A stretch of 64,000 bases of DNA. It comes from Podarcis raffonei (lineage: Eukaryota > Chordata > Lepidosauria > Squamata > Lacertidae). Both the position numbers and the translations under genes were made by a program. Shown piece by piece: positions 45,778 through 56,800 of the stretch. Below the pieces are notes generated by a model that worked only from the letters and a program-made list of their open reading frames with translations, did no database searches and was not told where the DNA came from. The first letter of the stretch is position 1. Each line of letters opens with the position of its first letter. The stretch covers positions 43,019,001 through 43,083,000 of the forward strand of contig NC_070614.1 in assembly GCF_027172205.1 (NCBI RefSeq). The letters run 5' to 3'.

Positions 45778-47979
45778 AGAAATGAGAAACCTGTCATCTG
45801 CTTTATTTTGTGTTATCCTCTGTGTTCACAGTAGAATATTTGGAAATATAAGTTCACCTGCTCCCTTTTATAATTTTTTCTAGACTCCTAATTCCCATAG
45901 TTGAAATTTCCTTTGTGAAATTGACTTATTTGCTTTGAGGAAAACAATCATACATTTACACATACATTATTCTGTTGCAGCATGTGTTGACAAGAAGAAT
46001 TAGAGCAATTCTTGTCAAAATATACATGTAAGGAAATCTGTATCTAGCCTTAATTCTCACAGCTTTCAGTATAATGTGAAACTGTACTATTGCAGGCCAT
46101 GGAATATTTGAGTATTCATTTATGGTCTATTGTTCTGTACTGCTCACAGTCAGATTTCATCATCAACTATCCACACTCAAGATCGTAGAAATGTAAGATT
46201 GAGTCAGGCCAATGGCCCATCCTGTACGGCAGCCTGTACTCACACTGACCAACCAGATTCCTGTGGGAAATAGAAATACTTTATTGTCACTGTACCACTT
46301 GTTTACAGTGAGATTAAACCTTCAAGCCGTATCCAAAAGCAAATGCATTGTCTCCTCCATTGTTTCCTATGGCATTGAGTTCCATAGATTATCTATGTAC
46401 TGTGAAATAATTTACCCCCCCCCCATTGAATTGGGTTCCCTCCCCCCAAGATTCTGTCTGAATCAGGTCTCCTTGGTGAAATTCAGAGAACTAGATTTCT
46501 GCCCTGGTGCTTGGAAAAGATGTCAACAAAGAACCATGCACAGTTCACTGGGCAGAGCATTCAACAAAGCCACACTGAAAAGTTTTATTTTCACCAACAC
46601 AAGTGATGGATCAGAACACTATATTCTTAATACAAATATGTATTATATTTGTGGCAAGTATATTGTTGGACTTTCCACTGACTGTTGGCATCCTTCAGCC
46701 AATGTTTGATGAGCAGTAAAATTGATTAGACCTAACCATGATGAATGGAGAATACAAGTAAACCAGAGTTTAATCAGATTGAAAGTGGAATCAAAGAGGA
46801 CAGAGAGACTTCAGGTTGCATAAGTATTCCCATAATGGAGCTCAGCTTTCTAGAATCCAGGCTTAACCTCTGAATTATACCTCCTGTTATACAGCTCTTA
46901 AGGGCACAAAGCCACAGCTTTCGCTTAATTTCAACCATAAACCAGAGCCTACATTGCCAGCTTGTACTCTGGGAGTAAGGCCCATTAAATCTTGAAACAC
47001 TTGTTTCTGAGTAGACATCTGTACTGTTATACAGTAAGCTAACTATGCTTGTTAATGAGTGTCTGTAAGATTATGCCACACCCCCCCTTGCAGGAGGTCC
47101 AGGTATTCAAGTGGAGAAAGGAATGGAAGGAAGTAGGACTAATAATAATGATAATGATAGTAATAATTTTATTATTTATAGCCCACCCATCTGGCTGTGT
47201 TTCCCCAGCCACTATGGACAGCTTGCAGCAGATATAAAAACACAGTAAAACATATTATTTATTTTGTTGTTATATGCTTTCAATCCCCCTAGATCAGGGA
47301 TGGGAAGCCTATAGCCCTCCAGATATTACTAGACAGCCCTACAACCCTACAGCCCTCATCATTGCTGACCATTTTCCATACTGACTGGGGTTGGTTGGTT
47401 TTGGAATCCCTCAACATCTGGAGTGCCACACATCCCCAGCCTCTGCCCTAGTGGAAGTGAAACAGAATACATATTTTAAAAATAAAATGCATAAGTTTGC
47501 AGAAGAAGCCAGAGACATCAGCATCACTCAATGTATTTGGACACTGAATTAAAATTCACCAAAAAGCTGGATAGTGAGGCTCAGCAACTTTGGGAATCCT
47601 GTCCAGCCTCAGCTGCATCTGGATGAACTGTGGAGTCTGAGAGATTTCAAGAATCCTCTTTCTCCATGTGGTGCCAGCTGACATAGGCTGACAGAATTAG
47701 GAGAGATTTTACATAAGGCTCTATAAAAGGAGTCATACAGGAGGGCATGGGGCACCAACTCAACCTCTCCAGAGTCACAGAGGCATTTGCCCATGGGGGT
47801 GTAGGCAAACGTGTGTGCCCAGGCCATTGGGGAAGGAGGCTGAGAGGAAGTGGACACAATTGTAATCCCCCAGAACAGCAATGAGTGGTTATTGCAGACA
47901 TACCACACGGCTGGTGTGAATCCAGGTCCACTCAGCCAAATTCCAAGATGCTGACCACACCATGATAATGTTGGAGTCT
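45778..47979. other. Interval downstream of V2R B up to the OR breakpoint
   Basis: No gene is supported. It is homologous to 34863-37450 (downstream of A and upstream of B), including a reversed CR1-like end (about 46190-46385), an L2-like tail (about 47140-47245, minus) and the TATA-like 'ctctataaaaggag' near 47720. The open frame 46212-46709 spans these repeats and has no counterpart after V2R A. Confidence 0.5.
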
Positions 47980-48812
47980 TCTATCAGCAACACTCTCGTT
48001 TTCTCAGCCATTTTCCGGCATCACTGTCTTTCAGATTCACCCTGGGTATCTTGGCTTTCCTGGACCTCTGCCTATCCTCCTTTGCCATCCCAATATCTCT
48101 CTTGGATTTCCTTGCCCAATATCAGATCATCTCCTTCCAGAGCTGCATGACACAAATCTTCTTTGTCCATGTGTTTGTAGGCAGTGAGATGCTCCTGCTG
48201 GTAGCCATAGCAATTGACCAGTATGTGGTCATTTCCCATCCCCTCCATTATGCCTTGCTCATGAGCCGGCCTCATTGCATGGCCTTTCTCCTTGCCTCCT
48301 AGGCTGGTGGGCTCCTCCACAGCACTGCACTATTGGGTTTCATTATTAATGTGCCTTTCTGTGGGCCCAAACAAGTGGACAGTTTCTTCTGTGACCTCCC
48401 ATTGGTCATCAAGTTGGCTTACATTGACACAAATCCCTTGGAGGTCATGATGGTCACCAACAATGGAATTTTGTCATTAGTGTCTTTTATTGGCCTGCTC
48501 ATCTCATACGGATTCATCCTCCAGGCAATGTGCTCCCAGGGTCCCTCTGAAGGAACCACCAAGGCTGCTTCCACATGCACCTCTCAACTCATTGTGGTCA
48601 ACATGTACTTTGGGCCCTGTTTGTTTAATTACCTGCATCCATCAGTCCGGTTCATAATTGATAAAGTGCTTTCAGTCTTCTATACCTGTATCACCCCCTT
48701 GCTAAACCCAACTATCTATGCTTTGAAGAACAAGGAGATAAAGGCTGCAATTAGAAGCCTTTCAGCAAGGCTTTATGGGCAGGTTTCCACTCAGGGCCAT
48801 CCCCACCATTAG
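47980..48812 (+). pseudogene. Olfactory receptor pseudogene, 5' end missing
   Basis: Closely matches OR5 from the end of TM1 (SNTLVFSAIF) to the C-terminus. About the first 45 codons are absent and replaced by V2R upstream sequence. Compared with OR5 it has a deletion of about 13 bp in TM2 (after DSP) that shifts the frame, and a TGG-to-TAG nonsense codon at 48300-48302 (ASWAGG of OR5). DRY has become DQY and the ECL2-side LACID is LAYID. The frame after the stop is still open to the normal terminus at 48812. It is the only clearly dead large OR copy here. By position it is the partner of V2R C, as OR5 is of V2R A. Confidence 0.93.
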
Positions 48813-48873
48813 ACAGCATGAGGCAGCCACCTCTAACAGCTGATTTTGGTTGTTACAGAATGGTCAGTTATTT

Positions 48874-50958
48874 TTTTAAATAAGATATTTATTAAGATTT
48901 TCAAGAAAAAAGATACCAAAAAAAATAAAAATAAAAATAGTTGAAAAAACAATCCAATCATCACATATATTTCATTTACTTATTTCCCGGACCTCCTCAC
49001 ACCTTCCTTCTCTGTATTCCAGTTCAGATTATTATTCCAGCAAATCCCTCCCCTCTTTCAAATCCTTTTCCTAATTCATAATACTCTGTCATCACATTGC
49101 CTTAATCTATTTTCATCTTATCTTGTACATATATATAAAAAGAAAAAGAAAAAAAACCTTAAAGTTTAGAACTTAAATCTTAATTTTTACCAACTTCTCC
49201 TAACCATAACCTTCTTACCTAATTCTATTAAACATTTTTATAAGAGCCAAATAAATTCATTTCAACATTCTCCTAACATTCATCAATTTTATAAAACAGT
49301 CCTAATGATAAAAATAAAAATAAACAATCCAGTCTTCATCCAGCGTCCCTTCCTCCTGGTTCCGGGTTTTGTCAGTCCTTTTTATCTTGTTAATCTAGCA
49401 CATTAACCTGGCCACCTTGTATCCGAGGCCCTCATGTCTCTTCCATGACCCTTCCGCTGCTCTTTTTCATATTTTCCTTTTATTCTTGGGAACTCCAGGT
49501 TAGTGATGTTTTTGACCCTTTTCAACAAGACCATCCCTTTTCCACAGTCCGTACTAAACTCGATATAATATTTAAAAGCATATTCCAGATTCTCTTCAAA
49601 GTTAAGAGCCCCCACTGCTCCAAACATCTGGCGGCCCCTTTCCAGACTCAAAAAGTCCAGATCTCCCTGTACAGGGGGGTCTATCCAACCTCCCATTTCC
49701 AAACCAAACCTGATTTTACCTTTCCAAGTCTGGTTTTTCCCAAGTTCATTTGTCAAGTCCAAAAGTTTGTAATCCTGCTGGGCCGCTGCTCTCTCCATCT
49801 CTGGTGCCCAAGATTCAGCAAAATCCTCTTCTCTCAGTTGTTCTGTCATGGCACGCTCCTGTTTTAATTCCTGAGTGGGCTCCATGTAATTTCCCGCTTC
49901 CTGGTCAAAGGTTCTGGCCGCGTTATTCATGTAATCCATCTTCTGGCTTATCTGATCCAATAGGGCATTTATTTTGCAGAGAGCACCCAACAGTGCTTCT
50001 GGAGACATTGTTCCACAAGGTCACCAAGTCCTTTCCCACAGTTGTAATCAGTGGCAGCTGCAGTTCCCAGGAATTCCCAAGAATTAGTAACAATTTCACA
50101 ATTCCCCTCTAGGGGGAAAAGTTTCTTATTGTTGTTTCTCTTAAAACAATAGCAATAAAGTTTCTTTTTTACAATACTTTGTCCATATTTGTTCTTTTAA
50201 CAGACGAAAGGAAACAATGGAGTAACTATGTTTCTCTTCTTTTAACTATCTGTCAAAAACCTTTATTTCTGGTCAATGAGCTTCAAACGTCAATTCTGAC
50301 ACCCCGCTCCAGGGTCAGGAAGGTGGAAAATTACTTTACTTTAAATTCACTTCTGCAGATTTAAGCAACTCAGAAAGGATCCCCCTTCTTCTCCTGCTGC
50401 CGAAGGGGGGTTCAACAATTTTAAATGGTGAAAGTCGATCCTTTAAAGTGGTTTTTAAGGCTCTAGTTTGCGTTGTCTTTGCTTTGTTCTGGCTACAGGG
50501 AAACGGAAGGGTGACTTCCTGTTTATTCCTTCCCGTTTCAGTACCAAATTAGGGTAGATTTTTAAATCCAAATTCCTTTTAATTTTGCCAGATCTTATTT
50601 GAAGTCCAAATATTCAATGTTCCAGTACTCACGGTTGGTTATTTTAGATGCCAAATTGTCCCAGGAAAAAGGCAGCGCTCTCCGGCAACGGCTATGCGGC
50701 TTCACTCCGCAGAAAAAGCAATTGACTCACAGCACCGCGCCACTTCCCCCTCTTCGCTTCGGAGCCTGTTTGTGGGTTCCTTTGCGCGTTGGGGGGGCGT
50801 TAAGGGTGCCCGCCGAGTCCCACGGTCACAGGCTTCATCCGCCTGTGATTTCCAGAAGGGTCCCCGCTTCGCCGTAGCGGAAAAGACCCGTTTCATGCGG
50901 AGCTGGTCCCTCCAGTTCAGAGGGAGTCCGCCATTGCCGGTGGCGCCACCCCGGAAGT
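48874..50958 (-). mobile_element. Nonautonomous LINE-like retroposon carrying one ORF
   Basis: Insertion limits are fixed by an exact 18-bp target duplication, cagaatggtcagttattt, at 48856-48873 and 50959-50976. On the minus strand the order is a GC-rich 5' region (about 50600-50958), a 201-codon ORF, a long AT-rich 3' region, an AATAAA signal (complement at 48888-48893) and an A tail. No reverse transcriptase is present. This is the architecture of an L1-dependent, ORF1-only (HAL1-like) element. The 2085-bp length with perfect flanking repeats suggests a near full-length, fairly recent copy. Confidence 0.75.
49403..50008 (-). CDS. ORF1-like protein of the nonautonomous retroposon
   Basis: An open frame of 201 residues starts MSPEALLGALCKINALLDQI and has a Q/E/L-rich N-terminal half that could form a helix or coiled coil, followed by a WKGKIRFGLEMGGWIDPP stretch and a basic tail (KGKYEKEQRKGHGRDMR). 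It is the only long frame inside the insertion and lies in sense with its A tail, so it is the element's own protein rather than a host gene. I recognise no catalytic domain. A nucleic-acid-binding ORF1 role is inferred from position and the basic C-terminus only. Confidence 0.6.
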   Translation of the reverse strand: MSPEALLGALCKINALLDQISQKMDYMNNAARTFDQEAGNYMEPTQELKQERAMTEQLREEDFAESWAPEMERAAAQQDYKLLDLTNELGKNQTWKGKIRFGLEMGGWIDPPVQGDLDFLSLERGRQMFGAVGALNFEENLEYAFKYYIEFSTDCGKGMVLLKRVKNITNLEFPRIKGKYEKEQRKGHGRDMRASDTRWPG

Positions 50959-50976
50959 CAGAATGGTCAGTTATTT

Positions 50977-53256
50977 AATTCACTGTTTCAATGCATTTAT
51001 ACAGGGTGCAAAAAGTGAATAAGGAGAGGTTTTTCCCTCTCCTGATTGTATAACCCACGCTCATTCAATGGAGTTGAAAAGGACGTAATTCTTTATATTG
51101 CACACTTTTGAACAATAGACTTTGCTGTCACAAGGGATTGTCAATGACTTGGATATATTTAACAGATTCATGGAAGTTATGGCTATCCACAGCTACTACA
51201 CATGATGCCTCCACTGTCAGAGGCAGTATGTCCTCAAATACCAGTTGATCGGGGAACAAGAATGGGAGACTGCAGTTGAGCTCATGTTCTGTTTGTTCTG
51301 AAGTTCCTGTAGACTTCAGACTGACCACTGTGAAAACAGGATTCTGAGCAAGATAGGCCTTTGACCTCATTAAGCAGTGCCCTTCTTATGACTGCTAGGA
51401 TTGGATTGGTTAAAGGAATATGAGATCTATCTTTCATGGCTGTGTCTTGAATTTGGCTGAAGGCCAATGCAAATTGGGTCATGCAAAGCTTGGGCCAAGT
51501 TCAGGAAAGACAAGCAGAGGGTAGGATAAGCAGAGTGATCTGGAATTTTCAGGGTTTGCGTGGTGGATGGAAAGGTTGCCATGGTCTATTTCACCACCAT
51601 GTTCCCTGCAGAAACCTCTGCTCAGCAGCTGGTTTGGGGGAGGATTTGATCCTGCTGGTTCCAGGGTGCTCCTATGCAACAGCACCCATCGGGATTCAAT
51701 TCCTGTTCTCAGTTGGGGAGCGGGGGAAGAGGACAAATCATCTCCTTTTTCAATATATGAAATAACACAAAAAATATAAATTAAACTTTGATTGCTGTGC
51801 ATGGATTGCATTTTTAGAATATGTGTGTGTTATGCTATAATAACATGTTCCCTTTATTCAAAAACAGTTGCCTTTCCATATCCAGGGAGAGTTTTCTGTC
51901 TAAACAGCCACAGGTTCTCTCTACCTGCAATTGCCAGTTGGTTACATCAGGGATATTTATTTATTAATCACCCATCCTTCACCCTATTAAATACAGTTTA
52001 AAACAACATTAGACAATCTTTCAGGTTTCTGGATCCCAGGCTGTACAGAGCTTTAGGCATCAGTGGAAGGTCAAGACATTTTGGTAATGGGGACAGAAAA
52101 TGGGACAAATGTGAGGGCTTTACATAGTTCCATCACCCTCAACCTGGGGTGACCAACCAGCCAGGACTCTAGGTAATTTTGGGTGCAGGTAGAGCTAATA
52201 GGGTACCCAGAATACATCGCTCATTCGGTCTTTGGTGAGGCGCTACTTCACCCAACGCTTGAAGACTGGGATTACACCCAATGGCATAACCACCAAAAGT
52301 TTTGAAGTTTTGCTACTAGGAAGGCAAAACCTATGACCAATTTGTCTACAGGCAAATTCCTTCACAGCTCCGAATATGGCAACCATAAGCAACCATAGTA
52401 AGGTCAGCAGGTAGAAGAAAAATAAAGTGGTTAAACGGAATGACGCTTAGGGAGAAAAGCTATGTTAGATAATGACCTGAAAAGGGAAATACATTCTACA
52501 AGCACGATAATTAATTGACCTGAATTGTGAATGGAAATAAAAAGGGAGGGTGGGAGGGTGTTGCTCTTCTCCCAGCCATGCTGCGAGAGCCTCCTGCAAA
52601 TGCCCTTTTAAGCCTCATTGCCAGGCCAGACGAGACAGCAGCCAATGGCTACAGCCAGCAAGGCATGGCGCTCCAGGAGGCACCACTGACTGGCCCATTT
52701 TTGGTGCCTTTTGGGTTGGAAAGACCTGTCCCTTTTGAGATACACCGGCCAAGTAGAATTCCCCTCCAAAGGCCAACAAATGTTTGTGCCTAGGCCATCG
52801 GGGAAGGAGGCTGAGAGTGAGTGGTCATTGCCACATGGTTGATGTGGATCCAGGTCCACTCAGTCAAATTTAAGATGCTGACAACACCGTACTACATGTT
52901 GGAGTCTCCATTGTTTACAAGGTCTTCTATTATGAACTTCTAACTTGACCAATACACCACTGGTCCCTTATTATCCACTGAAAGGGAATTTAACACAATA
53001 GTTCCGAATATGTGACAAACACATATTCTTCTGCAATTCCACAGGGGTTCACAAGCATTGAATAAATAACTACATTCCAGCTTGGTTATTAACAGGGCTA
53101 TAATTAAAGCTGCTGCTCCTCAAAATTCCCTCTGGACTTTCAGGGGCCACTTGCAAAAGTAACGGAAAGGATACTAAAATTATCCAGAATAATTTAAATA
53201 GGGTCTGGGATCCAAAAGTCTGATCTTACACACTCCCAGATTGCATCGTCTCAGGA
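50977..53256. other. Interval from the OR pseudogene to V2R C
   Basis: No gene is supported. It mirrors 25980-27970 (OR5 to V2R A) almost throughout, with a CR1-like fragment at about 51126-51410 that the A-side interval lacks. Confidence 0.6.
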
Positions 53257-53507
53257 AGAAGAAGAAGAGTTTGGATTTGATATCCCGCCTTTCACTCCCC
53301 TTCAGGAGTCTCAAAGCGGCTAACAATCTCCTTTCCCTTCCTCCCCCACAACAAACACTCTGTGAGGTGAGTGGGGCTGAGAGACTTCAAAGAAGTGTGA
53401 CTGGCCCAAGGTCACCCAGCAGCTGCATGTGGAGGAGCGGAGACACGAACCCGGTTCCCCAGATTAGGTGACTACCGCTCTTAACCACTACACCACACTG
53501 GCTCTCA
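53257..53507 (-). mobile_element. tRNA-derived SINE just upstream of V2R C
   Basis: Same family as the SINE at 41831, reversed. It lies between 'tgcatcgtctcaggaa' and 'ctctcaaggaaac', which are continuous in A and B. It is therefore private to C and ends about 115 bp before the start codon. Confidence 0.85.
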
Positions 53508-53622
53508 AGGAAACTTAACTACCGTTCAAATGAGGCAATTTTTATTTTGGAGAAGCTCATTATAATATTGCCAGATAAATCATGGGTTCCATGTAGAACA
53601 GACAGTCGCCTTTGTATTGAGA

Positions 53623-53840
53623 ATGGTGGTTTTAGTGTTCTTGCTGCTGGAACTGATTTCTTACAATGTATGTCTGGCTCACATAGCGAAATGCAGGCTC
53701 CAAGGTCCACACCATCCACTTCACACATATCATCAGCCAGGAGAGTTCTTCATTGGTGGCATTGTTTCCCATAGTGGCTTCTTCTCCTCTCCAACAACAT
53801 TCACTGAGGAACCTCCACCAGCGCTGCCTGAAGAGCTTGT
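53623..53840 (+). CDS. V2R C exon 1
   Basis: ATG at 53623 gives [17 protein letters not shown]. Donor gtaag. It keeps A-like residues (LQGP, HTYHQPG) and B-like ones (GEF, GFFSSP). Confidence 0.9.
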
Positions 53841-56800
53841 GTAAGAACTAAGTCACTCATTTATTACATTCATGTAATGATCAAACCTACAGTTGCAGTC
53901 TCAGAATAATGATTGAGACTGCAAACGTTTAAACTTTTACCTGGGGAAATACACTTTAGATATAAATGGGACTTATGCTGGTGCAGAAAATTGGAAGGAA
54001 TCTCTTGTGAATTAAGAGAATAAAGGAGAAATTCCATTTCTGGATAGAGAAATGAATATAAATGTATTGAAATGTATGCATGTTTGTGGGTTTGTGGTCT
54101 TTGAACAGCAAATTTTGATAGACTTTATCTGAACTACTAGAGTCTTCTGAAACTGAAGGTTCTTATGCTTTCATTTTCTGAAGTTAGACTAAAGTTTGTT
54201 TCAGCACTGAAAGGTACTTATTACGAAGTATAGAATTTAGTGAATTCCAACGACCATCACTGACTCACGAAAATGAGGTCACTGCAGAGAGAGACCAGAG
54301 ACATTGTAAGTGTCAGAAAAAGATCTCAGACATGTAAGGGAAGAAGTCCCATTACCCCACATTACCATACCCTACTCTAGATACTATTAACCTTAAAAGA
54401 TTGGTACAAAAGTAACAACATGAATTTCAATAGGGACAATTGCACAAATCTAAGATGAGGAACACATGGCTTGCCAGTAGTACATGTGGAAAGGTTCAAG
54501 GGATCTGCCTCAACAGAAGTATAGCGTCGTGATCAAAGGAAGTAATAGTACTGCTCTATTCTCCCTTGGTCACCTGTAGTCCTGTATCCAGCTCTGACCA
54601 CCACAATTTAAGAAGGATACGTATGAGCAAGCTGGAACATATGCAGGGAAGGGCAACAAAGATGGTCTGGAAAACAAGCCTTGTGAGGAATGGTTGAGGG
54701 AGATTCATATATTTAGCTATGGTGAGACTGAGGGGAGGAATGATAGCCATTTTCAAATATCTCAAGGGCTGTCACTAGGATGATGGAACACACTTGATTT
54801 CTCTTGCTCCAAATCAGGGTATTCAAGTTACAAGAAAGGAAATTTCAACTAAACATCAGGAAGAACTTTCTACTGATAAGATCTATTCAACAGTAGAACG
54901 GGCAGAGTATAAACCCCCCTGAACTCAGTATGATTAACTATTGTGTAAAAGGAAAGATCTGTTGAAGTTTCTGCTGATACAGATTGCAACTCTCATTCTA
55001 GGGTGGTGCCTAAGGGTTACCAGCACATCGTGGCCTTGGCATTTGCAGTCAAGGAGATCAATGAAGACCCTCACATCCTACCCAATATCACCTTTGGCTT
55101 CCACTTATATGACAGCTATATCAGTGCAAGGAGCACATATCTTGCCACACTGCTGCTTTTATCCACGGTGAAGAATTTTGTCCCTAACTATATATGTGAT
55201 GTTGAAAATAATCTGACTGGGGTCATTGGGGGACTGGATTCTGAAATCTCCTTTTATGTGGCCACTGTTTTGGATATCTATAAGATTCCACAGGTAGGAC
55301 ACCTATGTACAATACCTGTATTAGCTTGCATAGAGGAAGAGGCAGGTTCCTCAGCATTGGTTCCAGGTGAATGTGAAATTGGAAGGACAACCATGTACAC
55401 CACCTTGAGTTCCTTTGAAAATAAAGGTGGTACATAATTGTAATATAAGCAAGCAAACAGACAGACAGACTGACAAACCTGAATAAAGGGGAAGTTTGCA
55501 GTACCTGAAAAAATATGTAACTTTCCCCTGTCTCTCTCTCACACACATTTAGATCACTTATAGTATATACCAAAGGCCGCTGATGGGAGAGTGGGCATCT
55601 CTCTCCCCAAACAGTTTAACATATTGCATCATTGTCTGCTGAATTAGGAGGGTATCTGAAATGAGTTGCTGATGGAAAGGGGGAATTGCTTACAGGATAA
55701 AAGCAATAAGATTTTAGGTGCCAGTGGAAAAATTAGTGCAGGAGGGCATGCCAAATAAGCTGCTGGGGAAGTGGGAAAAATGCTTACAGCTAAAAAACAC
55801 CTTACAGGTAGGAGCCTATTCTATTTCTCTTTACCACACCCGACATAATGAAAGACACAGAGAGGTTATGGGAAATTGCAGATAGAATCCAGTTCCGCAG
55901 GAGGACAGTGATAGTAGTTAGCAGGTGATTCACAAGTGAAATAAATGCTCATAAATAAAGTCTGAGAAGAATCAGCACAGCTTTGCTGCCTGATGGGACA
56001 TGTGCATCATGAAGAAGAAAGACGAAGCTCCAGAGAAGAAATGTGCATCTAACCCAAGTTGCAATTCTGACAAAGCCAGATAATGTCCAGGAAATCTGCT
56101 GTTTGGGGCATGGTATGTTCCCCCATCCAGTTTTTTCCATTGTACAAGACCCTGCCAAATTTTGCAATGACATAAAAAAGTTTTTTTTTTAAGTGAAGTA
56201 GACACAATGCCCTGCTCCAGACATCAATGTGTTAAAAAGATTCATAAAAATAATATAAAACAGACACAGTTCCCTTTCCAGTCATCAAATCAAAGGTTTA
56301 AAAATGAGAAAAGGGAGATGATCCCAGTTTTCAGCTTATCTGCATATGTGTCTTTTGTAAAACAGAGAGAGGCAAACAAACCCTGAAACTTTAGCAAAGC
56401 GCATTTTTGACTAACAGGGTTCACCTCTTAATTTATATGAATACTGCGAAAGGAATATACTTTGTCTCCTCTATTCTTCCATTTACTTTTTAGCTCATTT
56501 ATGGCTCTGCTCCAGTGATGAACGATAAAAGCCCAGGGCTTCCCTTCTACCAGATGTCAGCCTCAGAAGCCCTTCAGCATGAGGGAATTCTCTCTTTGCT
56601 TCTCCATTTCAGGTGGACGTGGATTGGACTCATTGCAATGGACAATGACAACGGAGAAAGATTTGTGCAAACCATTTCCCCAATATTTACCAAGAGTGGT
56701 GTCTGCTTTGCATTCCAGGAAAAAGTCCCCACTTTAAGTTTTATTTCTGAAATAGATGGCATGCTACAACAGGGGACAAGTATAAATCATAAAATTTTTA

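Noticed and set aside
46212-46709. 165-residue open frame downstream of V2R B
   Set aside because: It crosses a reversed CR1-like end and other repeats, has no counterpart after V2R A, and shows no domain.
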